Shown piece after piece: positions 10,801 to 21,430 of a DNA stretch of 64,000 bases. The stretch comes from Moringa oleifera (taxonomy: Eukaryota > Streptophyta > Magnoliopsida > Brassicales > Moringaceae), in contig JAJFZO010000028.1 of NCBI GenBank assembly GCA_021397835.1, positions 248,001-312,000 on the forward strand. Reading direction: 5' to 3'. The position numbers were made by a program, and so were the translations under genes. Position 1 is the first letter of the stretch, and each line of letters starts with the position of its first letter. The notes beneath the pieces were generated by a model that saw only the letters and a program-made list of their open reading frames with translations, did not search any database and had not been told where the DNA came from.

Positions 10801-11760
10801 ATTTAGTTTTGGGGCCACCACTTGTGAACAATTTAAAATGATTTCTTAAAGAAGCATTCACTAGTTTAAATTAATTCATTAAAAATTTTTCAGCAACGTT
10901 ATGCAAGTAATATTGTTGGGACAAGTTCATGTGACATCTCCTCCTGTCCTGTTGTATTTGAATATGAAGTATATTCTTAGAAAGTCCTAAATCCTTTACA
11001 TCAAACTCCTTGCTAAGCATACTTTTCACCATATTGATTCTTTGAATACTACTACTAGTGATGAGCATGCTATGATGTATGTTCCTTGAGGTAAGAACAT
11101 ACATCATAGCTACTTCTTTTGAAACCTTCTTGGATTGCAAAGCAGTGAAACATCTTGTTCCATTGCTTGGGTGATTCTACAAGCCATACAAGGTTTTCTT
11201 AAGCAAGCAGACTTGATCTTTTCTCCTTTTTTATTCAAAACCTTATAGTTGCTTCATATAGATGGTTTCAGCCAATTCTCCATGGAGGAAAGTTGTCTTT
11301 ACGTCTAATTGTTCAACCTCCCAATTCTCTATTGTGACATTGACTAGAATGGCATTTATGCTCTTATACTTCACAACAAGTGAAATTTTTTTTTTTGAAT
11401 AATTTATTCCAACCATTGGGTAAAGCCTTTGGCTATGAATTAGGCCTTGAATCTTTTGGGAATTCCACCACTACTTCCATCCTCAACTTTATACACCTAC
11501 CCATTTGCAATCCACTATTTTCTTATTTTCTCGTCTTTTAAAATATTTCCAAGTTTGATTTGCATGAAGAGAGTTCATTTCTTTCAGCATTTCTTGATGC
11601 CATAGCTCTGCCTGTTGTCCTGTCATAGCTTCTTTGAAGCTCCTTGATTCCAAGCCTTCCATATGCTCAGTAGTATTCAAAACATAAGCTAATAATTTGC
11701 CTTTAACTAAGTTGGAACTAGACTTCTCTTTTTTGGACAAAGAAAGCAACAAAAAACTAT
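10801..11760 (-). pseudogene. Copia reverse transcriptase, active site replaced by a hairpin
   Basis: Two open stretches cover it. 11489-11752 holds the RT entry (FKEAMTGQQAELWHQEMLKE, then KIVDCKW). 10871-11140 reads SMLITSSSIQRINMVKSML, then EFDVKDLG. Where LLYIDD should stand, the frame reads SRNIHH, because a perfect 16-bp inverted repeat (11069-11110) has replaced the YIDD codons and upstream residues. It is catalytically dead. Confidence 0.75.
11069..11110. repeat. Perfect 16-bp inverted repeat inside RT
   Basis: The arms are 11069-11084 (GCTATGATGTATGTTC) and 11095-11110 (GAACATACATCATAGC), with a 10-base loop. The right arm is normal copia sequence (compare ACATGCATCATAGC near 31665). 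The left arm is its inverted copy and replaces the YIDD region. This pattern is expected from template switching during replication or reverse transcription. Confidence 0.85.
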
Positions 11761-11905
11761 TTTAATAGGCAGAATTGCAAAGGAAAAATAGTCAAGGGAT
11801 CTTCTCCTTAGAAAAAAGCCATATATACTAGTCCCCTTATAATCTCTACACTCTTATATAAAAGATAAAGTAAATCAGGTATGGACTGATGGTATTATCT
11901 CCAAG
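11761..11905 (-). other. Unassigned AT-rich stretch, possible LTR fragment
   Basis: It lies between a copia RT entry and a copia RNase H of another subfamily. On the minus strand it holds a TATATGGC-like box and a purine-rich AACTTGGAGATAATACC near its upstream end (about 11890-11910), which could be a polypurine tract and LTR start. No second copy was found in the window. Confidence 0.3.
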
Positions 11906-12479
11906 TTAGAAGATGCATTCCATTTCTTTAATATCTATTGCCAGTAAGACATGCTTACCATAGGTGCTGATTTTGTCCAGTACCTTCATTCTGATATAGT
12001 CTAAAAGAAACAGGTTTCGTGGCCATATCAGTGGCAACCTTCTCCAGTAGCATGAGTTCTTCTTCTGCTTTCTCTCTTGTAAAATAATACTTCACATCAA
12101 GAGGTTTGGTGCATTCATAGTAGACGGGCTTCTTGCAGAGATGGATTGTAGATTGGCTATCTGAAAACACAGTAACTAGACCTCTTTAGAACTAAAATTC
12201 ACTGAGCAGCCCAAGCAATTAGATAGTTTCCTTAAAATATTTTTTAATTACTATGTACTTTGCCTAAGTGTTGGATAAAGCAATAATAACTTGAAGTTGA
12301 GTTTTTCAGCTCGCACAACATCCTGTAAACATGAAAATATAAGCAGAAAGAGATCTTTTTTGTCTCTATCTACTGCAAAATCAAAGTCTTCATTAACCTC
12401 CAATACTTACTAAATTAAACCTTTCTTTTCATAAGCTAACCCAAGCTTCTTTGTTCCATTTAAGTACCTTAATAATTGC
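11906..12479 (-). pseudogene. Copia RNase H of a second subfamily
   Basis: The open stretch 11955-12170 reads MFSDSQSTIHLCKKPVYYECTKPLDVKYYFTREK, then DMATKPVSF, the RNase H C-terminus with its Asp (SDSQS). To the right, in other frames, are the SFFAYIFMFTGCCAS-like segment and D.DF. Its wording is closer to the plus-strand elements (3290, 15246) than to the other minus ones. The sequence switches strand at 12479. Confidence 0.7.
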
Positions 12480-12769
12480 TTCAAGAGTTGGAGTCAACCA
12501 TAAGATCATAGGAGCATGAATTAATGCAGAACAAGAGGGTTAAAAGCCTTGAAAGTAGAAATGAAGCCTTAACAATTAGAGGAAGACCTGAAAAGAGATA
12601 AAATTCTTAAGGGAAGGATTCAACTAAACACAAAAGTCTAGCAAGGTCTAAATCAAAGGGGTTGGAAAGAAGTACTATAACTGTGGAAAAGCTGGCCATA
12701 TCAGAAGGTTTTGTAAGGAACTAAAGAAGAAACAACAATAACAACAGAAGAAGGAATGAGATGCTATAG
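12480..12769 (+). pseudogene. Copia gag C-terminus with broken zinc knuckle
   Basis: The plus strand starts inside the basic tail of gag (LESTIRS, EHELMQNKR) and gives KYYNCGKAGHIRRFCKEL at about 12664-12717. The first zinc Cys has become Tyr; the other Cys, the His and the last Cys remain. The UBN2 part is missing because the element starts here at the strand switch. Confidence 0.72.
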
Positions 12770-13215
12770 TTGCAAAAAAGTCTCTTGAAGAGGGAGATGT
12801 ATTGGCTATAACTAAATCAAGAAGCATAGAGGACTAGATTTTGGATTATGCCTGCAGCTTTCGTATGTATCTTAAGAATGATTGGCTTGGGGACTTTAAA
12901 GAAGTAAACAATTGAAGGATGATCATTCTTATGATATTAAAAGGATTGGCTTCATAGCTTTCAAGCTTGATGATTGTTCAACAAAGACATTTACAGATGT
13001 GAGATACATTCCTCAATTGAAAAGAAATTTAATTTCTCTTAGTTCTCTAGACGAAAAAGGCTACGTGTCTAAGATTCAACATGGTATCTTCAAAGTGATA
13101 AAAGGATCAATAGCTAGACACAAGGGAGTGAAGCAAAATGGGTTACGTGCTCAACAAAAAAGGCAATTACTAGAGATGTTGCTTTTGTAGCTGAAAATGA
13201 GCTGAATATTGCTCA
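12770..13215 (+). pseudogene. Copia protease
   Basis: The plus strand near 12835 reads ILDYACSFRM: the Asp is kept, but DSG has become DYA and the following His has become Arg. The open stretch 12912-13190 carries FTDVRYIPQLKRNLISLSSLDEKGY and IFKVIKGS. A shift then leads to KAITRDVAF and NIAQLWH, as in the plus element at 5641. Confidence 0.75.
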
Positions 13216-14120
13216 GCTTTGGCACTAAAAAGCCTTGGCCATATTTCTAAGAAAGGACCGCAGGTCTTAAGAAACCAGAGATTGTTGGGAAAGGATAAAG
13301 TATCTCATTGGAAGTTTTATGTGGAATGTGTCGTTAGCAAGCAGTTTGGATTTAAATTTACAGCTGCTGCAGAACATACACCCAAGGGTATGCTTGATTA
13401 TGTGCACTCTGGTCTTTGGGGGTCTGAAAGGATTCCAACGCTTAGAGGATGTAGATACATCCTATTAATCCTTGATGACAACTCACGAAAGGTATGGCTA
13501 TTCTTGCTTAAAACTAAAGATGATTGTTTTGACAAGTTTAAAAAATAGAAGTTACTAATCAAAAACCAGATTGGAAAGAAGCTGAAACTATTATATACTG
13601 ATAATGGTTTCGAATTTATAACTCTACATTTAATATTTTTCATATTGAACAAGGAATCCTAAGGCATAGGACTGTCAAGAAGACTACTCAACAAAATAAT
13701 GTTGCTGAGAGAATGAACAAGACTATAATGGAGAGGGTAACATGCATGTGGTTTATATCAGAACTTGGCAAAAGTTATTGGGGAGAGGCAGTTACAATTG
13801 CTATCTATTTGATTAACATGTGTCTTTTAAGGGCTATTGATCTTAAAACACCAAAGAGAAGTGATTAGGGAAGCCTCCTAACCTACATCACTTCAGAGCT
13901 TTTGGATGTCTAGCTTACGCACACCAAAAGGAAGGCATGCTTAGCCCCTGGACACTTAAAGGTATTTTTCTTGGCTATCCTGAAAGGATTAAAGGCTATA
14001 GACTCTGTGCAAAGCATGGTTCAAACAATAAAATAGTTATAAGTAGAGATTTGGTCTTCAATGAGACATCCTTGCCATACACAAGTCAAGAAGGAGAAAA
14101 GCAAAATGAACCACTACAAA
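13216..14120 (+). pseudogene. Copia integrase
   Basis: The zinc-binding N-terminus reads SLGHISKKGPQVL. The core follows: MLDYVHSGLWG (Asp to Ser at the first catalytic position), LILDDNSRKVWLFLLK, TDNGFEF (second Asp kept), NVAERMNKTIMERV (third residue, Glu, kept). It ends in LSPWTLKGIFLGYPERIKGYRL and FNETSLPY (13937-14137). A stop and shifts near 13548 and 13860 break it. Confidence 0.8.
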
Positions 14121-14490
14121 GAGAGTTTCTAAAGTAAAGGACGCTGCTGATTTTGATCTAGATCAATTTAAGCCTAAAGGATCAGCTCATTCACCCCCAA
14201 AAATAGAATGTAACATAGTAGCCTCATCTAGTCAACAAAGATAGCCTAGTTTAGATGATTAAGAGGAGTATTTTCTTGGTGATGCAGAACATTTAAGGAC
14301 CTATTAATTGGCAAGGGATAGGTTCAGAAGAAGTATCAAAGCACCAGCAAGATATTTGCTTGAAGATCCTAGTTCTAGTTTAGTTGAAGGAGAGTTGATA
14401 ACCTATGCTTTCTACATAGCTGACCAAATGGAGAGTATGGAGCTAAGAAACTATAAGAAAGCTAAGTCCAATCATCAAGTAATAAATTGA
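14121..14490 (+). pseudogene. Copia integrase-RT linker
   Basis: Low-conservation linker on the plus strand with QLARDRFRRSIKAPARYL (14300-14355) and LITYAFYIADQMESMELRNYKKA leading into RT. It corresponds to the RDR.RR.IK and Y.LN..E.MEG motifs of the minus elements. Confidence 0.7.
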
Positions 14491-15245
14491 TTTAAGGCAA
14501 TCCAAGAGAAAATGAGCTCTCTTTATGCCAATAAGACATGAAAGCTTGTTGAAAAACCTTTAAATTAATGGGTGGTAGATTGTAAATGGGTATTCAAGCT
14601 GAAAAGATGGTCATATGAAAGTTACAACTAAGAAATTCAAGGCAAGATTGGTTTGCCAAAGGCTTCACCCAAGTGGAAAGGATTGATTGAGCAAAAATTT
14701 TCTCACCTGTGATTAAATACAGGACAATTCAAACCATCTTAGCAAAAGTTGCCATAAAAGATTGGGAGCTTGAACAAATGGATGTGAAGACTGAAGAAAA
14801 AGGTAGAGAATATCAGGTGTACTTGCTAAAAAAGTCACTTTATGACTTAAAGCAATCTCCCAAGCAATGGTACAAGAGGTTTAACAGCTTTGTACTTGAG
14901 GCAGGCTTCACTATGAGTGCTTATGATGCTTGCCTCTATCACATAGATGCAAGCTATAAAGAAGCTAAGTTCTTGATGTTGTATATAGATGATATGCTAA
15001 TTACCAACAATAGCATGCAAAAGATAGCCTTTTTAAAGAAGATGTTGAGTGAAGAATTTGACATAAAAGATTTAAAGTCTACAAAGAAGATATTGGGAAT
15101 GGAAATCAAAAGAGATAGGAGTAAATGTAAGCTCATGTTATTCCAAGAGTCTCACTTCTACAAAGTTGCTGACAAATTTTAGATGTCGCAAGCAAAATCA
15201 ATAAGTGTTTCATTTAGAAATCATTTCAAATCATCTGCATAGAAT
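14491..15245 (+). pseudogene. Copia reverse transcriptase, longest open RT in the window
   Basis: The open stretch 14709-15182 (157 residues) reads YRTIQTILAKVAIKDWELEQMDVKT, then KKSLYDLKQSPKQWYKRFNSF, then LMLYIDDMLIT (both catalytic Asp kept), then EEFDIKDL and KILGMEIKRDRSK. Between EQMDVKT and EEKGREYQVYLLKKSL about 20 residues (the FLHG box and what follows) are missing in frame. The entry part 14491-14708 is broken by stops and a shift. Confidence 0.82.
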
Positions 15246-15625
15246 TGTTCAAAAACTGAAAAAGAAAAGTTGGAAATGATAAATAACCTTTACTCAAAAG
15301 CAGTAAGGATTACCATGTATGCCATGATCTGTAATAGAGCTGATATGTTATATGTAATCAGTCTGTTTAGTAAATATCTGGCCAATCTTAATAAAGATCA
15401 TTAGTAGGCAATGAAGTGGTTATTAAGGTACTTAAATGGAACCAAAAAGCTTAGGTCAGCTTATGCAGGAGACAAATGCAGAAAAAGATCTCATTTTGCT
15501 TATATTTTCATGTTTGAAGGATGTTACATCAGTTGAAAAGCTCAATTTCAAGCTATTATTGCTTTATTTAGTACTAAGGTAGAGTACATAGCAATTTCAA
15601 AGGTTTTAAGGAAGTAATTTTTGGT
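15246..15625 (+). pseudogene. Copia RT-RNase H joint and RNase H start
   Basis: The plus strand reads MINNLYSKAVRITMYAMICNRAD, then AMKWLLRYLNGTKKL, then RKRSHFAYIFMFEGCY, then TKVEYIAI. The Glu of the EAE motif is kept. It stops at about 15625, where the sequence returns to the minus strand, so there is no 3' end or LTR. Confidence 0.72.
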
Positions 15626-16060
15626 CTTTCAACTAATTTCCAAGTTTGATTTGCATGAAGAGAGTCCATCTTTTCTAACATTGCTAGATTCCATCACTTT
15701 GCCTGTTGTCTTTTTATAGCTTCTCTGAAGCTCCTTGGTTCCAAGCCTTCCATATGCTCGACAGAGTTCAAAGCATAAGCCAATAATTCTCCTTTAACAA
15801 AGATGGAACTAGACTCTTCTTGTTAGAATTTCTTAGGGTCCCTGGCTAACTGATAATATCTCATCTACATATCATCAATTGCATAGGTTTCCCCTTTTGC
15901 TTCACTTTTGGAGTGGTCTAGTTACTAAGATGAGGCCACTGGGGTATCTTGGAATCTTGGAAGATGTCTTGTTGCTTCATTGGTCATCATAAGCTCCACT
16001 TTTACTCTAGATACTCTCTCAAAGCTGGATACATTTTCAACAACTTTTGCTTCATTAGGA
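15626..16060 (-). pseudogene. Copia RT entry and linker
   Basis: The minus strand contains the MEGLEPRSFREAI-type RT entry (around 15730), the LL.YAL.. linker and the IRYYQLARD motif (around 15860). The frame is interrupted by stops. It begins at the strand switch at about 15625, so most of the RT is missing. Confidence 0.65.
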
Positions 16061-16850
16061 GCTCTATCTTGTTAACGAAAAGGTGTAGATGATTCATTGA
16101 AAGTAACATTTCTGCTTATCTCCGTCATGTAGCTTGATCCATGCATGGTACTAATTCTATATCCTTTGATAACCTCGGAATAAGCAAGAAAAATATCTTT
16201 AATAGCTTTTGGATCAAGCTTACCATCTCTTTGATGTGCATAGGTTGTGCAACCAAAGACCCTCAAACATTTCAGGGTTGAAGGCCTTTCTTTCCACATT
16301 TCTTCAAGCTTACCGGCCTTGAAGGGCATTGTTTACCAAGTAGGTTACTGTTGAGACAGTTTCTCCCCAAAATCTCTTACTTAGGCCAGTTGTAAAATGC
16401 GTGCACATCACCCTTTCCGTTAAGGTTCCAGTCATCCTCTCAACTATTTCCTTTTGTTGAGAAGTAGCCCTTATTGTTCAGTATCTCATAATTTCTTGTT
16501 TTTTGAAGTACTATTTAAATGCTTTGTTGCAAAACTTCAGCCCATTATTAGTTCTCCGTACCTTGAGCGCTTTTTTCAGTTTGTTTTTCTATCTCAATCC
16601 TCCATTCTTTGAATTTCTTAAAGTTGTCATGTTTGTGTTTCAATAAGCATATCCATACCTTCCTTGAGTAATCATCCACTAGAAAGAGAAAATAAGAGCA
16701 ACCTCCATAAGTAGGAATTCTTTCATGTCCCCATAAATTAGCTTGGACATAGTTCATCATTCCTTCTAACTTATACTCACTTCCAACAGCAAACTTCAAT
16801 CTATGTTGCTTTCCCAAGATGCATTGTTCATAAAATCCTAACCTTAAAAT
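16061..16850 (-). pseudogene. Copia integrase with both catalytic Asp lost
   Basis: The open stretch 16548-16817 reads KLEGMMNYVQANLWGHERIPT: the first catalytic Asp (YVQADLWG in sister copies) is Asn. It continues with FLVDDYSRKVWI. At about 16510-16550 the usual RTDNGLEF is RTNNGLKF, so the second Asp is also Asn. VERM keeps the Glu. The open stretch 16072-16329 is the C-terminal part (LRVFGCTTYAHQRDGKLDPKAIK, then FNESSTPF). Confidence 0.78.
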
Positions 16851-17400
16851 ATTCTCCTCTTCATAATAGCCCTTGGCTACGCAATACTTGCAATCCTTTT
16901 TTACTCAGATGACCCAATCTTTTATGCTAGAGTTAGGAAGCCATCTGCTTATTTTTAGCTGCCACGTTAGTAGCTTCTTGGACAACTTTGCCTTGTAAAA
17001 CATATAAATCATTTTCTTTAACACCTTTTAAAGCCACTAAAGATCCTTTCAAGACCTTAAGAATCTCTTTTTTAGCAATGAAACTATACCCTTTTGCATC
17101 CAAAGTTTCAAGAGAAATGAGATTTCTTTTAAGTTTAGGTACATGTCTCACCTCTCAGAGAATTTTGGTAGTGCCTTGCAACTTGAAAGCAACAGATCCA
17201 ATGCGTTTAATGTTGCATGACTGGTCATTCCCTATGATTATTTTACTTGAATTTATCTGAGTATAGTTCAAAAACAGTCCCTTTTTGGACACATATGAAA
17301 TGTACATGCAGAATCCATCATCTGTTTTTCAGAATTTCTTATTTCAGAAATAGCCAAGAGCTCTCCTTCTGCTCAGCTGCCACCCACAACAACATCAATT
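16851..17400 (-). pseudogene. Copia GAG-pre-integrase and protease
   Basis: The open stretch 16933-17151 reads RHVPKLKRNLISLETLDAKGYSF, then KGSLVALKGVKENDLYVLQG. Upstream on the minus strand MMDSACTFHM (around 17310) is the protease site with DSA in place of DSG. Frames shift between the two parts. Confidence 0.72.
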
Positions 17401-18180
17401 TCCTGTTGTTCTTGTTATTTTTCCTTTAACTTTTTGTAGAATGCTCTAATATGCCCTATCTTACCACTAAAGTAGCATTTCTTACTAGCACCCCAAGACT
17501 TGGATCTGCCATGACTTTTTGATTTATCTTTTACTGCATCCTTACTTGTGAATTGTTTTTTCTTTTCTGCACTTCCACTTCCTATGAGTTCTTTTCCAGA
17601 TTTTTCATCTTTGGCCTTCATTTTGTACCTCATCCAAAGACATTGTATCCCTACCATAGATCATTGTATCAATTAGACTTTTGTAGTTTTCTGGTAAAAA
17701 ACTCAACAGTAGTAGGGCTTAACTTCATATTTGACCTTGATATCTATGTTTTCCAAATCCAAGATAATCTTGGAATTCACCTATATACTCTTCCATTGAT
17801 TTGCTGGGAAGTATCTTGAAGTTGTATAGCTGAATCTTGAGGTTAGTACAGGCTGTTAGCAAGAGATTTTATCCTATAAATTTGTTCCAGCATCAACCAG
17901 ATCCTAACAACACTTTTCTCCTTGGTTATCTTCCTTAGCACTTGATCTTCAAGGCAAAAAATCAATGCATGTGCCTTTTCTATCAATTCTTTCTTCCTTT
18001 CTTCTCGCATTGTTACAGAAAGGTGGTTCTCTCTGGCTTATGCTTCCACCACTCCTTTGGTACACCAGAAGGGCTCACATCTTTGTCCTCCATAAACTAA
18101 AGTTATTTTTGCTTGTGAATCTTTCAATATTGATCTTTTGCAGATGCCATCATCACAGCTTCAATCGTGGTTTGATTATA
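17401..18180 (-). pseudogene. Copia gag
   Basis: The open stretch 17415-17657 ends in KKCYFSGKIGHIRAFYKKL, a zinc knuckle that has lost its second Cys (Ser) and last Cys (Tyr). Upstream are the LLLSFLPENYKS-like, FKILPSKSMEEY and IYRIKSLANSL segments of UBN2 gag, then a 5' leader (matching 41390-41450). The leader is cut at about 18180, before any PBS or LTR. Confidence 0.75.
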
Positions 18181-18555
18181 GTTGGAAATCTCGTGGTTCA
18201 CTTGTTTTTCATTCTTGTACTTCCAATTTTTGGTAGAAAAATGTTTTAACTTAATTAAAAAGAAGATTGAACATTTTATTAAGATAATTTTTCTTTTCTC
18301 TAAATGATTATAAGTTGCATGTACATAATATATCATAAGAGCATCTTCAAAAAGAAAGAAATGATTGTGCTTGCATGCAGAATTATGATGTAGCCCTGAA
18401 ATTGATTAGGTAGAAGTTATTAACAACAAACAATTATTTGATTCTCAATATTCTTTCACTTACTATTTAAAAGCATTTGATTTAATAAAAGCATTGAAGA
18501 TAAGAATAAGTAAAGGCAAATGCCACATCATCATGTTGTATTTGAAATGTTTTTG
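18181..18555. other. Unassigned AT-rich spacer
   Basis: It lies between the truncated copia leader and the start of the duplicated host block. I see no coding sequence, RNA gene or second copy here. The equivalent places of units 2 and 3 (50541-51114, 63477-63800) have a different spacer, so the left edge of unit 1 was altered or is a different join. Confidence 0.5.
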
Positions 18556-18844
18556 CTTGTAGATGATCAACAGCTTGAATTGGACACTGAAATTCTGATG
18601 AAGTATTTGATTCTCATGATGGCAGAATTATTTGCTTGCCTGAAATGTTTTAACTTATAATTTAATAAAAACATAAAACAAATATTTTATCAAAGACCTC
18701 TTAGATATACCTTTTACGTCAATAGCTTGCCCATCATTCAGTGAAAAAATTAAAATATTTAAAAAAGAACAGAAATTATGTACATCACTATCAACATGGA
18801 AGAATTCAGTAAGAATGAACAAAAAATAACGTCAATGCAATACA

Positions 18845-18845
18845 T

Positions 18846-18891
<46 letters not shown>
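18845..18891. repeat. Microsatellite (CA)n(TA)n
   Basis: About seven CA steps run directly into about sixteen TA steps. This uninterrupted alternating purine-pyrimidine tract lies in the 3' flank of the BAHD pseudogene. The equivalent flanks at 46690 and 53700 lack it. Confidence 0.95.
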
Positions 18892-18894
<3 letters not shown>

Positions 18895-19119
18895 CTGTAA
18901 AAAGCCAAATATAATCAGCACATTCCAATATCCAAACTGAATAAGAATGATCAAAAATGAAATTCCCTTTCTTTCTATCCATCTCCATCCAATCTCTTAT
19001 GTCTCTGCACTTTCTGTCCATCATTTACTTCTCTTTTTTTTTTTTTTTTCTGTACAAATTGTCATCATTTGACACATTATGGAACTCTTAAAGCTTTTTG
19101 CATTACCCAACAGCAGATG

Positions 19120-20520
19120 CGTCCTCCTCTTTGTCTGTCCATCGGCAGCAAAGAGAAGCTTTATCTATTGATCAGGCTGCATTCTTAGTGCCTGACATCG
19201 AGCTCTACAAAGAAAACCTGAGAGAGCTTGAAATGTACTGCATTTAGCTTGAACTCTATCTTCCAGGGCTCTTCTCTTGAGTATTTCAAGCCTCTCTGGG
19301 TCAAAACAGAAGGACCTATAGAATTTCTTCTCATAAAGCTTGCTGGTATTTGATACGACTTCAATCTCAGCAAATTCGTGGTGCAGAAACTCCATCTTAG
19401 GTGGGTTTCTGGCTTTGAGTGGGCTTCTATCTAGGAAGGGAGGGACACTGAGAAGCAGGCCTTGGGCTATCTGAGCCCAGCAGCTCAGAAACTCCATAGC
19501 AGCTATTCCATCAAATAACTTGTGGTTCATACGGAGCCCAAGAACAAATCCTCCACACTTGAATTTAGTCACCTGAAAAGAAGATATGTATATATATATA
19601 CACATGAGAGCCTGAAGTCATCCTCAAAGATGATTTTGAGCAATAGAACAAACAGTTCTTTTCATTTTTTCTGTTTAATTTTTTGTTAATCTACATAAAC
19701 TGTGCTGAAAACAGAAAGGTCTTTCAAACTAGGGAAGCTCGCTATGAGCAATTTCAATCACGAAGCTAAAATTCAATGTAGGCTACAACTAACAAATCCT
19801 TTTGGACTTTACAGTAATAGACATGTATGAGAAATCAAACGCCTTGCAAAAGCTAACGGTTAATCTTTCTTCCAAGACTGCTATTTTTCACTTTTTTGGA
19901 TACTTTGACTTATCATGTGAAACCAGATAAATGATTATGACAGATTATCAACTGATATGAATCTAATCAACCAGAAATTATTTACTTCAAGACTTTAACA
20001 TGCTAAAGAACTGCCTCAAGATGCAAAGTGAATTGCAAGATTATAATAGAGAAGAGCTGCAAAATATTTAGGAGAAGCATTAAACCTGAGCCACCAGAGG
20101 AGCTATCTGAGGTATGTTCTGTGCACCAGGGATGTCATAAACCCACTTTCCAAGAGTAACCGGATCAGGCTTTGTCATGTCCCCTATCCTTTCTATGGCA
20201 CAGTTGGCTTCAGCCTCAACAAAATACAGCTCCCTCCCCAGTGCAGTCCACTATCAGCTTCCCTTCTGACCTCATTGTTAGCCTTCCAGCAGTTGGGTAG
20301 TAATGAACAAGGCCAGGGCAGTCTTGATGACATTAACAGCATCCTCAATTCCTCTTGACTCCGACTTGAAGTAGTAGAAAGTACGAACTGTGACTGCAAT
20401 GTTCTGGTCAAGGTTAGGCAGGAAGTACAGGCCCTTCTCTGTCTCCTGAGCAGGGGTAACCGAAGTTGGTTCTCCCTGCTCTACAATGAACTCAAAGGTT
20501 TCACCACCAATGTCCGTCAT
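19120..20520 (-). pseudogene. BAHD acyltransferase pseudogene (omega-hydroxypalmitate O-feruloyl transferase-like), unit 1
   Basis: There are two exons. Exon 1 (20520 down to 20086) starts MTDIGGETFEF, then VEQGEPTSVTPAQETEKGLYF, then VRTFYYFKSESRGIEDA. A 7-bp deletion relative to 48714 then shifts the frame (ALA|LFITT), and a further shift follows. The intron is GT-AG (20085-19573). Exon 2 (19572 down to 19165) is open: [28 protein letters not shown], with HxxxD kept, then [21 protein letters not shown], then [10 protein letters not shown]. It ends at a TAG after RMQPDQ. Beyond that, IKLLFAADG is still readable but the rest, with the DFGWG motif, is missing. Family members esterify hydroxycinnamoyl-CoA to omega-hydroxy acids in suberin. 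This copy is dead. Confidence 0.88.
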
Positions 20521-20689
20521 GGGAAGAAAACAACCTTTAGAAACCAAAAAGCCTGATCACAACTCAAACAAAGTAACATCTCAAGAAAATAAGCAGTATA
20601 GAGAAGAGAATTGAATTTGCATTGAACAGGTTAACTATAAGTCAGAAACAGAGTCCAACCAAACACATCTGTGAAAACTGGGAATGTTA

Positions 20690-20870
20690 AAATATGGAGC
20701 AAGAGTAGCAGTAAGAAGGTGAAGAATCATCCCTTGAAACTGATTTCACATTGCTCTCATCTGTCACTTGTCTGGACCTGCATCAGTCTGTACTGAATGC
20801 ACATCCTTTCTCACTACAGCATCATCAAGTTTCCGCTTCTATAGTGATAATACTCACTGATAGTCCAAAT
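20690..20870 (-). other. Exon-like segment present three times, unit 1 copy
   Basis: The minus strand reads KLDDAVVRKDVHSVQTDAG. It matches 47000-47120 (EEQKLDAAVLRKDVLSVQ) and 48395-48540 on the plus strand. In all copies a VTDESN..S.SRDDSS-like tail follows, with different breaks. It looks like a remnant of coding sequence but I do not recognise the protein. It lies between BAHD exon 1 and the MTP exons. Confidence 0.35.
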
Positions 20871-21032
20871 ATTTCAGTAAATTTGTGGGATTAATGGATG
20901 TTAAATAGATGCTTTTAACTCATGAAAATCAAATAAATTTGAACCCATTCCAAAAACAAACATAGCAGTATCAACCTAACTGACCAAGTCAAAGTCCACG
21001 AACAGAACAAGAAACAAAATGCCATTAATCCC
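20871..21032 (-). other. Repeated segment next to the MTP exon, unit 1 copy
   Basis: The minus strand reads NGILFLVLFVDFDLVS, then QIYLIFMS. Copies are at 45845-46030 and 48190-48385. It directly follows the MTP exon but does not continue the MTP protein (NLVLFxAKVYAS), so it is probably intron or captured sequence. Confidence 0.4.
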
Positions 21033-21430
21033 CAGATTAGCTATATTAGATGCATATATTGCCACCCTCTCCTTCCTTGCAAGTTGCTTCATCTCATCCT
21101 TTCATTGAAAACAAAAGGACTTTTATGGGAAGACTCATCTTTTCAGTACCTTCCAAACATCTTAACTAAATTGATCTTTCTTCTTTTATTTTCTAGATAC
21201 AGATAACTAGTTGCCTAAGATATATCGTCCATAGGATTAAACCAACCTACTGTATACTTTATAAGGCTGCAAAATAGATAGATGAGTTTAAGGAAATGTC
21301 AAAGGTTTGAAGAAACAATCCTCTGCTAAACTTCCAGAACAAATTCCCAATTCAGTGAATGAGTCGGCTTCATTGAACCCTTTGAGACACTCTTCTGTCC
21401 CTTATAGTATTCGAGTTTTCTCCGTCTCCC
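21033..21430 (-). pseudogene. Metal tolerance protein (Mn-CDF, MTP8-11 type) exon fragments, unit 1
   Basis: Exon A (21430 down to 21321) is RRRKLEYYKGQKSV..KG, then HSLNWEF, with frameshifts relative to 45442. Exon B (21098 down to 21033) reads DEMKQLARKERVAIYASNIANL, the stretch just before the first membrane helix in plant Mn/Zn cation diffusion facilitators. Both donor sites have lost GT (GA after exon A, GG after exon B) while unit 2 keeps them. Only about 60 residues of a roughly 400-residue vacuolar or Golgi metal/proton antiporter are present. Confidence 0.75.

Noticed and set aside
18100..18600. Helitron end near the host block
   Set aside because: I looked for CTRR with a preceding hairpin near the block edges (also 26700-27900) and found no convincing one by eye; left as a hypothesis.
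18806..19024. Minus-strand open frame with Tyr-Ile and Cys-Val repeats
   Set aside because: It is a translation of the (TA)n(CA)n microsatellite and BAHD flank.
19120..20520. Functional BAHD gene
   Set aside because: Frameshifts in exon 1, a shared nonsense codon in exon 2 and absence of the C-terminal half with DFGWG.
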